DNA of 64,000 bases, from the NCBI GenBank assembly GCA_039519185.1, contig CM076851.1, forward strand, positions 26,970,857 through 27,034,856, read 5' to 3'. The notes below the pieces were generated by a model. It was not told the DNA's origin, did not search any database, and worked only from the letters and a program-made list of their open reading frames with translations. The DNA comes from Astragalus membranaceus (taxonomy: Eukaryota; Streptophyta; Magnoliopsida; Fabales; Fabaceae). The translations under genes were made by a program, and so were the position numbers. Of this stretch, positions 38,157-49,846 are shown piece after piece. Position 1 is the first letter of the stretch, and the number at the start of each line of letters is the position of its first letter.

Positions 38157-41100
38157 TTACATATCCATGTTGTCATTACAATCATCAACATTTTCATTCA
38201 ATGTTGATGTTGGAGGATCATCATCTATATCATCTCTTGCTAATTGTATGTATGGTGTATCATCAGGAAATATTTGTTCTAAGTTTTGTGTTTCATGAAC
38301 CCCATTAGACATCATTATCTCTTCATCATCTTCTCCCATGTCATACAAGTCTCTTGGCTTCAAATGAATAGGTATGCTCCATCCCTTTTCTTTCTCATCA
38401 TCTACATAATAAACCATTTGGGCTTCCGATGCTTTGATATATGGCTCATCACTTTCATGGACACCAGTATCTCTGAGCCTCAAAAAGTTGATTGAGGTAA
38501 AACCCAAATTATCTTTTTTCATGCCTCTAGAAGTAGTGGTATTAGCCCATTGACATTTAAATAAAGTAACTGTAAATACACCATTATAGCTAACCTCAAT
38601 GATGTCTATTAATTTACCATAGTAAGGTACCCCTCCAAACCTCATTTGGGTATCGCGGTTACTTGAATAACTTCTAGTCCCAAATGTGCAAAAAACCCCA
38701 CTATTTTGAGTTTTTAATCTTTCATCTCGTTCCAATGTTCGAAATTTATATCCGTTGACATTATATGCAGTGAATCTTCTAGCTTTGTCAATAGGACCTC
38801 TAGCAAGCCAAAGAAGAACATCTTTATCTGGTTCAACAAGATTGTCCATCTCTTTAAAAATCTGAAATTAGAATTCTGTTGTGTTAGTGACATGCATATT
38901 ACCAATGCACATGCAACATACACATGGCATCGAGTGAATTTTTCTTACATGATTAGAAAACCAACTAACGAACTCTCTATGGACCTTCTTGTCTATCTCA
39001 TTAGTACTCCTTGTGCGACTCCTTAGTTGTCTCCGGACAATTTCTCTATATTCCCTATATAGATTAAAGTTAATAGACGCACTAAAGGATAATCTAGGTA
39101 CTTAAATTTCATCAAGTACTTACTGGAGATAGCGATCAACTAGAGAGCAGTTGGTTAGCACATGTCGGTGCGCTTGTAATTTTTCAGTGGATGTAAGAGT
39201 GAAGTGTGAACAACCACCAATAGGTTTTCCTTCTCGCGGGAACAGTTCATCTTTTCGTGTTTTAGGTTGTATGTCACTAGGTTCATCATCTACACGACCA
39301 ACTCGATTCCATCTTGTCTCAATATTATCAAGATACCTTGAACAAAATGTTAAGATCTCTTGCATTAGGTATCCTTCTGCTATAGAGCCTTCTGGCCGCG
39401 CCCTGTTACGTACATATGATTTTAATGATCCTAAGTACCTATCAAATCATAACAATGATTTTTATTAATATAATCATCCAAATCATTATTTGATTTAAAA
39501 TGACAGGAAAGTTACCTCTCAATAGGATACATCCATCGATAATGTACCGGGCCTCCAAGCTTAGCTTCTTCAACAAGGTGAACAATTAGGTGAACCATCA
39601 CGGTGAAGAATGAAGGGGGAAATAACATTTCCATGTGACATAAAGTGAGCACAACATCATGTTGCATTTTGTCTAAAGTTGAAACGCTCAACCCTTTATC
39701 ACATAGTTGCCTAAAGAATGAGCACAATTCATTTAAAACTGCCGATACCTCTTTAGGCAATCCTACTCGCATGGCCAGCGGTAGAAATTGCTCTACTAAT
39801 ACATGACAGTCATGACTTTTTAGCATCCCATTCAGCCGAAGGTTGTCCACATCAATGCACCTAGAAAAGTTGCTCGAATAACCATCTGGCACAGCGATAT
39901 TCTTTAAAGTTCTTAAAAAAGACTTCTTTCCTTGTTTAGTCATTGTATAAATTGCTAGAGGATACTTTCCATTTTCATCTGGCCAAAGATCATGCCTAAA
40001 GCCCATTGATTGTAGGTCTCTTCGAGCTCCAATGTGATCTTTTGACTTTGCACTATCATTTAGTATGGTATAAATAATATTGTCGCACACATTCTTCTCA
40101 ATATGCATAACATCAAGATTATGACGTAACAAATTATGCTCCCAATACGGAAGCTCAAAAAGTATACTTTTCTTTTTCCACTGTTGAGTACCATCTTGCA
40201 AGGTACGTCCATCACCACGTGATCTTTTTCCCCTTCCACTTGTTTCAGCTGTTTGACCAAAGGTGACATTGATATTCTTAACTTGTTCAAGGATTTCAGA
40301 ACCAGATAAAAGTTTAGGTGGATTGCGCATATCTTGTTCTCCATTAAACCGAATCCTATTCAGTCTAAATCTGTGTCTGCGATCGAGAAAACGACGGTGA
40401 CCCATAAAACACCACTTCCTACTATGTGGCAAGCGGCAAGGAATAGAGTCAAAGTTACAAGTTGGACAAGCTCGTCCGGTATATGTGTTCCACCCAGAGA
40501 GAGTTCCCAACCCAGGAAAGTCACTAATTGTCCACATCAAAGCTGCGTGCAATTTGAACATCTCTCGAGTTGAAGCATCATAAGCATCTACACCGTCGTG
40601 CCATAACTCTTTAAGCTCTTTAACTAAAGGTTGCATGTAAACATCTATATTATTTCCAGGCATTTTTTTACCAGGAATTATCGTTGAAAGGATAAATGAT
40701 GTCGACTTCATACAGACCCATGGTGGGGTGTTGTAAGGTATGAGAATAATTGGCCAAATGCTGTAACTTGTACTTAAATTACCAAATGGATTAAAACCAT
40801 CAGTAGCTAATCCAAGGCGAACATTACGTGGATCTGATGCAAATGACATGTTTGTTGAGTCAAATGTCTTCCAAGCCATTGAATCTCTTGGATGTCTCAT
40901 CATGCCATCATTGTTATTATTCACAGCATGCCATCTCATATCCTCAGCTGTCTTTGAAGACAAAAACAATCTCTGCAAGCGCGGTTTAAGAGGAAAGTAA
41001 CGAAGAACTTTTGCAGGCACCTTCTTCTTACCATTTTCATCATTGGACGCCTCAACCTCACCATCCTTTTTCCTGGATTTCCATCTGCCCTTGTTACATA

Positions 41101-41833
41101 CTTTACATGCTTGCCTATATTCATCTTCACCCCAATACAACATACAGTTATTTGGACATGCATGTATCTTTTCACAATCCAAACCAAGCTTTGATATAGT
41201 TTTCTTTGTCTCATAGAATGAACTTGGAATTTTTGCATGCTCAAATGCATCATTTAGTAGTTCTAAGATCATTGTCATAGCCTTATCGGTCATCCCACAA
41301 AGGCATTTGATATGATACAACTTCACTATAAAAGCAAGTTTAGTATACTTTGTGCACCCTTCATACAAAGGTTGTTCTCCATCCCTAGCTAATTCATAAA
41401 ATTCTCTAGCTTCCCTCCCTTCTTGAGTTACATTTGGAGTCACTCTTTCACCTTGTGCGGTGTCTTCATTTGTATCATTTGCGAGATTCCTATCAACTCC
41501 AAAAGCATCGTTAATGATGTTCTGAATTGGATCTTGAACGACCACAGTTTCTTGTGCCGCATTTGGTACATTTCCACTTGCAACATTACTAGTATGTCCT
41601 TGGTTAGACTCCCCATGAAATAACCAAGTGGTGTATCCTCTTGGGAATGGTTTACAAACTAAATGGTCGTACACATCTTGCCTAGTTTGGCGTCTTCTAA
41701 AACCACACAAGGAACAAGGACATTTTATTTTTCCATCAACAGCAGTACGTTCATAAGCAAATTGAATAAATCCTCGAACCCCTTGCTTATACTCACGTGA
41801 ACCTTGTGGCATTGTAATCCATGACTTATCCAT
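38157..41833 (-). CDS. TNP2-type CACTA transposase, full length
   Basis: Catalytic transposase of En/Spm-type elements. Four exons: 41833-39516, 39438-39124, 39054-38949, 38861-38157, with phases that join exactly; 1147 aa and no stop. The start is set at MDKSWI, the usual N-terminus, because sequence just upstream looks like an intron end (TTAATTCAG). Domains in order: transposase-associated zinc-containing domain (about 1-75, CPCSLCGFRR and the H/C pair), TNP2/Transposase_21 (about 310-520, with DGFNPFGNLSTSYSIWP, CPTC, CHMGHRR-type motifs), DUF4218 (about 640-790, MKSHDCHVLVEQFLPLA and YPIERYLGSLK), DUF4216 (about 950-1030, GVPYYGKLIDIIEVSY), and an acidic C-terminus. Being intact makes the element a candidate source of transposition, including for non-autonomous relatives with matching ends. 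Confidence 0.94.
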
Positions 41834-42015
41834 TGTCATACAATCTTGTTTCTGAATTAAGAAATATGAAACAAGACATAAAGTACTCAACAATAAAGGA
41901 ACTACAAGTTAATATAATCTCAAACATTTATATAGGATCGTTGGTAACTACTAAAAGGCAGATTGTAGTAAAATATAAAATGTAGCTGCATAGTCAAACA
42001 TAACCAACTAACAGT

Positions 42016-42152
42016 GGGCATATGCAAATACAAGTAGTGTAACATAACTATAATTTCAGTGTAGCAGCATCATTCTTCTAATAGAACTTGACAACTAAAC
42101 CAACTTTAACACCATAAAAGAAATCAATAGTTAATAATTAAGATGCTCTATG
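42016..42152. repeat. 136-bp duplicate, copy 2 (upstream of the TNP2-type gene)
   Basis: Second copy of 37887-38022. It lies about 183 bp upstream of the transposase start codon, as copy 1 lies about 186 bp upstream of the TNPA-like start. Confidence 0.88.
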
Positions 42153-45100
42153 AATATCATACCAGCAATATCATACCAGCAATAACACTTATGAAGATTC
42201 ATCACATACACAAACTAATTGCGATTCAATTGATAAAAACTCATTAAAACTCATTAAAACCTTTGAACCGGCTATATATGCATATCTGGACCATCAAGCT
42301 AAGCTTTAGAACTCCAACTTTGATGCTCCTAACCCAAACCCAACTCTCCTAGTTCCCAATGTAATCCTCTAATTCCACATGCAAGCCCAAAGATTCGATT
42401 TTGGTTCTCCCCAAACCACACGCAAGCTTTGACCAATACTTGAGGAGGAGGTGAATCAAAACTCTGCTTTTCAAATGGTAAGGGTAATGTAAAATTCTGG
42501 TTTTATATCAACTTTGGGATAAAATGTAGGTGATAGAAGTAGTGAGATGTTTGGTGGCATAAGATAGATAGCTGGTGTTCAGCTCCCCCAAAGTGTTCCT
42601 CATCTAAAACCTTCGACATGCAACAACTCTTCCAAAGCGTAGAAAGGGCTTTTGTACTAAGCTTTGAGCTTTAGGGTTCTTGAGGAGGAGCATTCGGATT
42701 TTTAAGAAAGGAGAGTGAAGTGTAGATAGATAACAAGAAGTGAAGAAGTGTTGGTCTTCTCTCAAACTCTCCCTCTCTCTCTCCTTCGACCTCACCCTTT
42801 ATTCTCTCTAAGTTCTCATTTCTTTCCTTGTATTAACTGAATAAATGAGGGAAAAATGAGTGTGGGCCTAATGGGTTGGGGCAAAAGTTCAGCCCAAGAT
42901 GTGATCCAGTAAAAATGTAAATTGCTAACAACACCCCTTTTTCACAAAACTTTATCGTATGTAATTAACTCACATCAAAAGTAATATTTGAGCAACCAAT
43001 TTCACCCAAAGCAATTTAAAATAGCAATTATCAAGCAACAAAATGCAATTTAATTCACATAACTATAATTCCACCAAGGATTCGATCACTTAGTCAACAA
43101 AGTAATATAATTACTTTGAGGGATGTTACAAGTATTTTCTTTAATTTAGATATATTTTAACAGTTTGTTTATTACCTGTTTATTTAATATTTATAATAGT
43201 CCCTAGTCTATCTATACTCTATAAAAAAGACATGATTTTTTTTGAAATTTTTTGTTCTGTAAAAACCAATCAAAATGCAGGTTCTTTAATTATTTTGAAG
43301 TCGTAGTAGTATAGTATGTTTCTGTATAAAAACAACGACTTGGAAACAATGTTTTTTGTTCTTATATACGGGACAAGGACAACCACGTTTTTTTATACAA
43401 AGAGGACATCCACTTTCTCTCTTTTTTTGACAAATAGTGGACAACTTTCAATTTCACATTTTTAGAGAATCAAATAAATTTAAGTATTAGGGTCCATTTG
43501 ATGGCTAAGTGGTTTTGGTGGTAATCTTGGCCACTGTAGCTCTTTCAAATATGAATTATGGATTGGTTTAAATGCCTTAACTCACAGTATCTATAACCAA
43601 AAGTTATGATACTCCTAATTCCTACTTCCAGACAGACCTAAAATTGTCAAGGACAAGCTATTAAGCTGTATTCCCTGTTTCAGTCATTAAACATCAATTA
43701 CAATTCACACTTGTGAGATATATTTTTAGATGATTTCATGTTTGAAGCCAAACACAGATGTCTTAGAACTTTTTGGACTTGCAAACTCTAGTAAAACAAT
43801 ACCTATCAGATTTTGAAGCAAAACAAACACATCTTACACCCACTACTTTCCAATCCCTTAAAAATGAAACAAAACTGCTTTATATGTAGTTAAATCTATT
43901 TAATTAAATTTTCTACCAGAAAATACCCTTGGAAAAACATGTAAGAAAACACTTTCTAGCTAGGCCACAAACCCCATAATTAGGAGGGTGGTCTATCCAA
44001 ATGAACACAAGCTTCATAGCAGTTAGCCTTTGCCAAGGTTAGCTAACCAAAACTCATTGTCAGATTCTAGATTTCAAGAGTAAGATTTTACTATTGAATC
44101 AGTCAAAGGAGCACAGGAATGTGAGAGAGTCACTGATTTTTTGTCACCTAGTTTACCACAAGAGTAAGCAGCATAAAAGCACTGTATAAGAATAGTCATC
44201 ATTAATGTCAATAGTTTATTTATACCGTGCTTGGCCAAACAAGTGGTCCATACCATTTTACCATCTCCCAGAAACACTAACATCTATTATATACATTCAC
44301 AACCACCAAAAATAATACCTCCTAACTTCGTGCTCCACATAGAGAGCTGTTAGATTGTTTTCTCATATTAGATAATAATATCACTTTAAGTATTCACACA
44401 TCTGTTATGACAAGAGAAACCATAGCAGCATCATTCATAGAAAGAGAGGAAGAAAGAAGAGGAACCTGGTTCAATTGAGGGTTCTTTGTTATGAGGTTCT
44501 CTGAAGCTTTCTTCTTCTTCGTCTTCTTTGTTTCACGCGTTCTCTCAAAACCCTAAAGAAAGGGGATTAAAACTGAAAACCCTAAAAAAAGAGAGAATTC
44601 GAGAGAGAAAGAGAGAGTTCGAGAGGAAGAAAGAAGACGTACCTGGTGCTGCGTGAGAGAGAGAGCGAAGCTGCTGCTTCGTGAGAGAGAGAGAGCGAAG
44701 CTGTTCTTGCGCAGGAATAAAACTGGGTCGTGCGTGAGAGAGGAATGAAACTGAGAGAGAGAGAGTCGTGAGAGAGTCGTGAGAGAGAGGAGAGTCACGC
44801 GTCCTATTTTTGTTTTAATATTTTTATTAAAATTAAAATAATTAAATTAAAATAATAATAATAATAAAAAGAAAAGAAGCGCGTAGGTAAAAGAAGGGGA
44901 ACGAAAATTTCACAACCGCCGCAGTATGAGCCCCTAACCGCCGCAGCATGAATCCCATTATTTATATTTTCAGAACCGCCGCAGTATTCCTCCAAACCGC
45001 CGCAGTGTACGTACTTATTGAAGCGGTTAATTTCACCGCCGCGTAAACCGCCGCAAGATTTACACCGGCGGCGGTTTTGCCATAACCGCCGCAGAATAAC

Positions 45101-46692
45101 CGCCGCCGGTTGCCATTTTTGTTGTAGTGAATGTTTGGTTTTTAGAAGTTGCCTACATATATGAGTATTGAATGTGGTATTTATAGAGATTGAGTGATGT
45201 TCGTTATGACGATCTTGAGTCGTTAGATCTTGCAGAGGTATCTGAACCGTTGATTGATTGGGCCAGATTTTCTGGATTTGGGCTGGTTGGTTATTGGGGC
45301 TCGTAGGGGGTGTAAATATCATTAAGACCTTTTACTTATTACCATAACAATTATAAAATTTGTGGTGGAAAAAAAATTATGTGCTAAATAGAAATATGGA
45401 ACTAACTGGATTTATTTAATTAGTAGCACTTTACAAAGTACATAGTGCATAGTGCAACGTGCAGTTTCGACTGTTAAGATCTTGCCGACACTAATAAACG
45501 GTGAAGATCTTGCCACATTTGATGAAAAGTGTCGGCACAGGGGGCTACTCAGTTTTAAGGTTCTAGACTAAAAATCGGTTTTCGGAAAATCTTCTCCGAT
45601 TGTCTCGAAACCACAGCTATTTAATCCGAAAAAAATCAAGGATCATTACTATTTTTTATGAATTTTTTGAATCAACGGTCAAAATCTTTCTCTGATTGTC
45701 TCAAAACCACAACTATTTTTTATCGTTTACTATTTTTTTTTTGAATTTTTTATCGATTGTCTCGAAAACTAAAATTGCAGGGCCCAAAATCTCAAATTTC
45801 ATCGTTTACTATTTTTTATGAATTTTTTGAATTTTTCATATTCTCCGAAAAATCTAAAAAAATTTGTATATTCTTCTTTCGATTTTATTAGATTTTTAGT
45901 GGTGTTGTTATAATATTTTGATGAGGTTTTACTTGTTTTTTATTTTCTGTCATAATTTTCGCATTATACGGTTAGCAGTGACGACAATATGTTCTATAAT
46001 CTGTTTGGTGTCCACTTTGGTACGCCCGAATCAGTTGCATATCTTCGGAGGCTTCAGGAGCAGGCTGGTAATTCATCGTCGCTTAATCAATACGAACAAC
46101 CACCTGCACCTATCCTAGCTGATGAAGAAATACCAATAGCACAACAGCGTTCAAGGCGGAATCGCCGGCCACCACCATGTGGAACTGACCATGACCGGAC
46201 TACAAAACAAATGGGTTTTTTACACTACAAAACAAACACTTTTTTTGTGTGTTTTTTTTTCAATGGTGTTGATGTTGCCGACACTTTTGGACGCACGAGA
46301 TCTTACCGACACTTTTAAATTAACATTATTAATTTTATAAATAAATATAAAAAAATAAAAAAACACAGTTCAGAAGTCACTCTGGAGGAGGCAACTTCTG
46401 AACATGAAAATTAAAATTTTTTTGCAAAACACAGTTCAGAAGTCGTTTCCCTAGTGGACGACTTCTGAACAGCAAAAATAAAAAAATTAATTTTTCATGT
46501 TTAGAAGTCGTTGCATGGGGGCGATTTCTACACTAAAAAAAATGTGCTCTAGTTTGGTAAATAATCTAAAAAATGTGTTATGTTTGGTAATTTTTTTTCC
46601 CGTATTGAGTCTTTTTTTGCCGAAAAAGAATGCATCCATATTTATTGACACGGACAGAAAATGAGATTGTAGTATCTCGGAGCGATCGACTG

Positions 46693-46768
46693 ATGATGTC
46701 GGAGTTAGAGAGAGAAGAGCTTGTCACAGTCATAGCCGAGTCTCATCCTCCAGAAGAAGAAGAAGAAA
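46693..46768 (+). other. Candidate upstream exon of the first FRS gene
   Basis: An open stretch starting with two adjacent Met codons (46693, 46696), encoding an acidic peptide ending PPEEEEEIT, runs into ACG|GTAATT. Spliced to the acceptor just before 47843 (ATGCTAG), it stays in phase with the FRS frame and would add 26 residues. The intron would hold the SINE and MITE below. Only splice-motif support. Confidence 0.35.
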
Positions 46769-47189
46769 TTACGGTAATTGATTTTTTTCTTCTAACTCTT
46801 AAACTCAATTGAATTCTTTTATCAGTAATCTCACACTTGAAAGAAGAAAAGAAAAAAAATCGGATAATCAATTTATATTCATTCTCTTTATCTCTTATCT
46901 CAAACCTATTTGATTTTTTTTTTTGACAATATCTCAAACCTATTTGATGTTCTTTCAAATTCCTATTTTTGTCACTTGGATTTTATCATTGTTGTCTTTT
47001 TTCTATAACAAATGCGGGTCACTCCACAAGCATAGAGATATGCTCTGGCCATAGGAAATTTCTCTTAAAGATGCTAAAGAAGATTCTTTCTTCAGCTATA
47101 ATCTCAAAGCCAATTTGGGTTATATTTATTAAGTTTATTGAATGAAATACAGTAGAGAAACCTAACAGCTTGTCAAAGCTACATTGCAT

Positions 47190-47401
47190 AACCAACACAA
47201 GTTGGGCCGGTGGAGTAGCCTGCCCTGGGTACGTAGTGGGGGTCGACTCGGTTTGCTCCCGGGTTCGATTCCCACCCACGTTAAAACATGGTGTTGGCCA
47301 GCCTAATATTTGGTTCTACGGGCGAGCAGAGATTAGTCTTTCGTTAAAAGCGTTGGGACACTCCGTGGGTAGCCAGCAATAGTCCTAAATAAAATAAAAA
47401 A
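47190..47401 (+). mobile_element. SINE of a fourth type, about 210 bp
   Basis: Begins AACCAACACAAGTTGGGCCG, with GGTGGAGTAGCCTG (A-box-like) and CGGGTTCGATTCCC (B box), and ends in AAATAAAATAAAAAA. A perfect 11-bp duplication CTACATTGCAT flanks it (47179-47189, 47402-47412). It is reminiscent of Au-type SINEs, but I cannot confirm that. Confidence 0.85.
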
Positions 47402-47465
47402 CTACATTGCATGAACTATTAATAGGTTAAGCACTTGATATGTGATTGATAATTGGATACACGCG

Positions 47466-47738
47466 ATTTTGGTCCCTAAATGTGTGAGACACCGTCACTA
47501 TAGCCCTTGAATATATCAAAATTACAACATCATCCCTGAACGTGCTTTTCTTTAATCAGTTTGGTCCTTGAATGTAATTCTCGCTAGTCAGTTTGGTTCC
47601 TCAAACGTGTCTTCCACTAGCGAATTAAATCCTTGAAATTACTAACAAAAGACACACTCAAGGATCTTTTTAAAGTTTCGACTCATTTAGAGACTATAAT
47701 GACAGTGCCTCACACATTAGAGGCCAAAATGACTATTT
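47466..47738. mobile_element. MITE with about 40-bp inverted repeats
   Basis: The left end ATTTTGGTCCCTAAATGTGT pairs with the reverse complement of the right end CATTTTGGCCTCTAATGTGT. Both continue GAGRCACYGTCAYTATAG. Non-coding, about 270 bp. Confidence 0.75.
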
Positions 47739-47842
47739 ACCCTTTGAAAATTCTGTAGGTGGCTTTATATGTCGAAGAATCTATTATGCATATATTGTTA
47801 GATTAGAGGTAGCTTATTGATTTTTGTTTGACAATATGCTAG

Positions 47843-49846
47843 ATGGAAGATACTTCTTTGTGCTGCGAACAATTACCAGACGGTAAATGCAATGAGGTTC
47901 AGAATGATGAAGATGGTGCACTAATTGAATTAGATTGTCAAAATGATCTTTCTGAAGGAAAAAAAGAATTTGTCAAACCTGCTATTGGAATGGAGTTTGA
48001 ATCATATGATGATGCTTACAATTACTATATCTGTTATGCCAAGGAGGTGGGATTTCGTGTAAGGGTGAAGAATTCATGGTTCAAGCGAAATAGCAGAGAA
48101 AAATATGGTGCAGTGCTTTGTTGTAGCAGCCAGGGTTTCAAAAGGATAAAAGATGTTAACAATTTGAGAAAAGAGACAAGAACTGGTTGTCCTGCAATGA
48201 TAAGGATGAGGTTAGTTGAGTCTCAGAGATGGAGGATACTCGAGGTTACCGTTGAACATAACCACATGTTAGGTGTTAAGATACATAAATCAGTTAAAAA
48301 GATGGGAAGTGGAACTAAAAAGAAGTCACTGCTTAGTCCTGATGCTGAGGTGCAAACAGTTAAGTTATACCGTGCACTTGTGATCGATGCAGGAGGTAAT
48401 GGTAATTCAAACTCCGGTGTAAAAGACGACAGAAATTTCTCTGAATATTCTAACAAGTTGAACTTGAGAAAAGGTGATACACAAGCGATTTATAATTTCC
48501 TCTGTCGTATGCAATTAACTAATCCAAACTTCTTTTATTTGATGGATTTCAATGATGATGGATATTTGAGGAATGTATTCTGGGTTGATGCAAGGTCTAG
48601 GGCTGCATGTGGTTATTTTGGTGATGTTATTTATTATGACAACACTTATTTGTTAAACAAATATGAAATCCCTCTTGTCGCGTTCGTTGGAATAAATCAC
48701 CATGGTCAATTAGTGTTATTAGGTTGTGGCCTACTTGCAGGTGATACAAGTGAATCTTATATATGGTTATTTAGAACATGGGTTACATGTATGTTTGGAT
48801 GTTCTCCCAAAACTATTATCACAGATAGGTGCAAGGCTTTGGAAAGTGCAATTGCAGAAGTTTTCCCAAGATCTCATCATTGTTTTGGCTTGTCGTTAAT
48901 TATGAAAAGAGTACCAGAAAAACTCGGAGGGTTGCGCAATTACGATGCAATTAGGAAAGTGCTGGTTAAAGCAGTTTATGAAACATTGAAAGTGATTGAA
49001 TTTGAGGCAGCATGGGGATTTATGATTCAACGTTTCGGAGTTAGCCATAACGAGTGGCTTGGTTTTCTATATGAAGACCGAGTTCGTTGGGCACCTGTAT
49101 ATTTGAAGGACAAATTTTTTGCTGGAATGTCTGCAGCACACTTCGGTGAGAGCATTAGTCCGTTTTTCGAGAAATATGTGCACAAACAGACTCCTTTGAA
49201 GGAGTTTCTTGACAAGTATGAATTAGCTCTTCATAAGAAGCACAAGGAAGAATCTTTTGCAGATATTGAATCTAGAAACTCAAGTCCCTTGTTGAAAACC
49301 AAATGTTCTTTTGAACTGCAGGTCTCTAAAATGTACACAAGAGAAATGTTCATGAAGTTCCAACTTGAAGTGGAAGAAATGTTCTCTTGTTTTGGTACAA
49401 CACAATTACACGTGGATGGTTCCATTGTAATTTTCTTAGTAAAAGAGCGTGTTTTGATCGACGGAAACAGACGGGAGATTAAGGATTTCGAAGTTCTGTA
49501 CAATAGGACGGACAATGAAGTTCGTTGCATTTGTAGTTGCTTTCATTTTTATGGATATTTATGTCGACATGCGCTATGTGTGCTCAATTTTAATGGGGTG
49601 GAGGAGATACCTTCTAAGTACATTCTTTCGCGGTGGAAGAAAGATTACAAGCGCCTTTATGTTCCTGATCATAGCTCAAGTTGTGCTGATGATGCTGACC
49701 GAAACCAATGGTCTAGTCAATTATTTAAAAGTGCCTTACAAGTTGTGGAGGAGGGGGTAGTTTCTCTAGACCATTACAATGCAGCATTGCAGGCTTTTGA
49801 AGAATCACTTAATAAGGTTCATGATGTAGGACAGAGAAAGGAGTAA
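47843..49846 (+). CDS. FAR1-RELATED SEQUENCE protein, FRS6-like
   Basis: Nuclear transcriptional regulator domesticated from a MULE transposase; FRS6 in Arabidopsis acts in light control of development. A single uninterrupted frame of 667 aa. Domains: acidic leader (1-48), FAR1 DNA-binding zinc domain (about 49-145; GMEFESYDDAYNYY, GAVLCCSSQGFK, EHNHML), MULE transposase-like core (about 235-350) keeping the first Asp in YYDNTY (about 265) and the second in IITDRCKA (about 327), and a SWIM zinc finger CICSCFHFYGYLCRH (about 561-575). An intron acceptor directly precedes the ATG, so an upstream exon (possibly coding) exists. No damage is visible. A second FRS gene lies 2.3 kb downstream in the same direction. 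Confidence 0.93.
   Translation: MEDTSLCCEQLPDGKCNEVQNDEDGALIELDCQNDLSEGKKEFVKPAIGMEFESYDDAYNYYICYAKEVGFRVRVKNSWFKRNSREKYGAVLCCSSQGFKRIKDVNNLRKETRTGCPAMIRMRLVESQRWRILEVTVEHNHMLGVKIHKSVKKMGSGTKKKSLLSPDAEVQTVKLYRALVIDAGGNGNSNSGVKDDRNFSEYSNKLNLRKGDTQAIYNFLCRMQLTNPNFFYLMDFNDDGYLRNVFWVDARSRAACGYFGDVIYYDNTYLLNKYEIPLVAFVGINHHGQLVLLGCGLLAGDTSESYIWLFRTWVTCMFGCSPKTIITDRCKALESAIAEVFPRSHHCFGLSLIMKRVPEKLGGLRNYDAIRKVLVKAVYETLKVIEFEAAWGFMIQRFGVSHNEWLGFLYEDRVRWAPVYLKDKFFAGMSAAHFGESISPFFEKYVHKQTPLKEFLDKYELALHKKHKEESFADIESRNSSPLLKTKCSFELQVSKMYTREMFMKFQLEVEEMFSCFGTTQLHVDGSIVIFLVKERVLIDGNRREIKDFEVLYNRTDNEVRCICSCFHFYGYLCRHALCVLNFNGVEEIPSKYILSRWKKDYKRLYVPDHSSSCADDADRNQWSSQLFKSALQVVEEGVVSLDHYNAALQAFEESLNKVHDVGQRKE

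Larger units (their letters stand above)
33130..45129 (-). mobile_element. Complete autonomous-type CACTA (En/Spm) element, 12,000 bp
   Basis: The left end is CACTACAACAAAAC; the right end is the complement of CACTACAACAAAAATGG. The 3-bp target duplication AAT is exact (33127-33129, 45130-45132). Subterminal regions (33140-33590, 44910-45110) contain many GCGGCGGTT/AACCGCCGC motifs, the expected transposase-binding repeats. Two minus-strand genes lie between: TNP2-type transposase (41833-38157) and Transposase_24/TNPA-like (37701-33860). By En/Spm analogy the right end is the 5' end, with non-coding leader exons at about 44.4-44.8 kb (donors CACCAG|GTACGT at 44641-44645 and GAACCAG|GTTCC near 44467 on the minus strand). 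Confidence 0.95.
32714..46618. mobile_element. Older inverted-repeat element, split by the CACTA insertion
   Basis: The left arm (about 32714-32820) and right arm (about 46520-46618) are complementary, sharing TTAGATTATTTACCAAACTAG, AGTGTAGAA and TACCAAA. Without the 12-kb insertion the element would be about 1.9 kb. Inside the arms are three hairpins of GTTCAGAAGTC...GACTTCTGAAC (32851, 46368, 46436). Between the CACTA end and the right arm lies a frame at 45989-46318 ending in RRNRRPPPCGT that I cannot name. Class unknown, perhaps MULE-related. Confidence 0.7.

Noticed and set aside
41834..41893. Longer N-terminus for the TNP2-type transposase
   Set aside because: The extra residues come from sequence that ends in a splice acceptor; family proteins start at MDKSW.
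45989..46318. Independent host gene
   Set aside because: Short frame inside the outer element, no start context or domain; kept only as part of that element.
48223..49530. Antisense frames across the FRS gene
   Set aside because: Shadows of a strongly conserved coding sequence on the plus strand.
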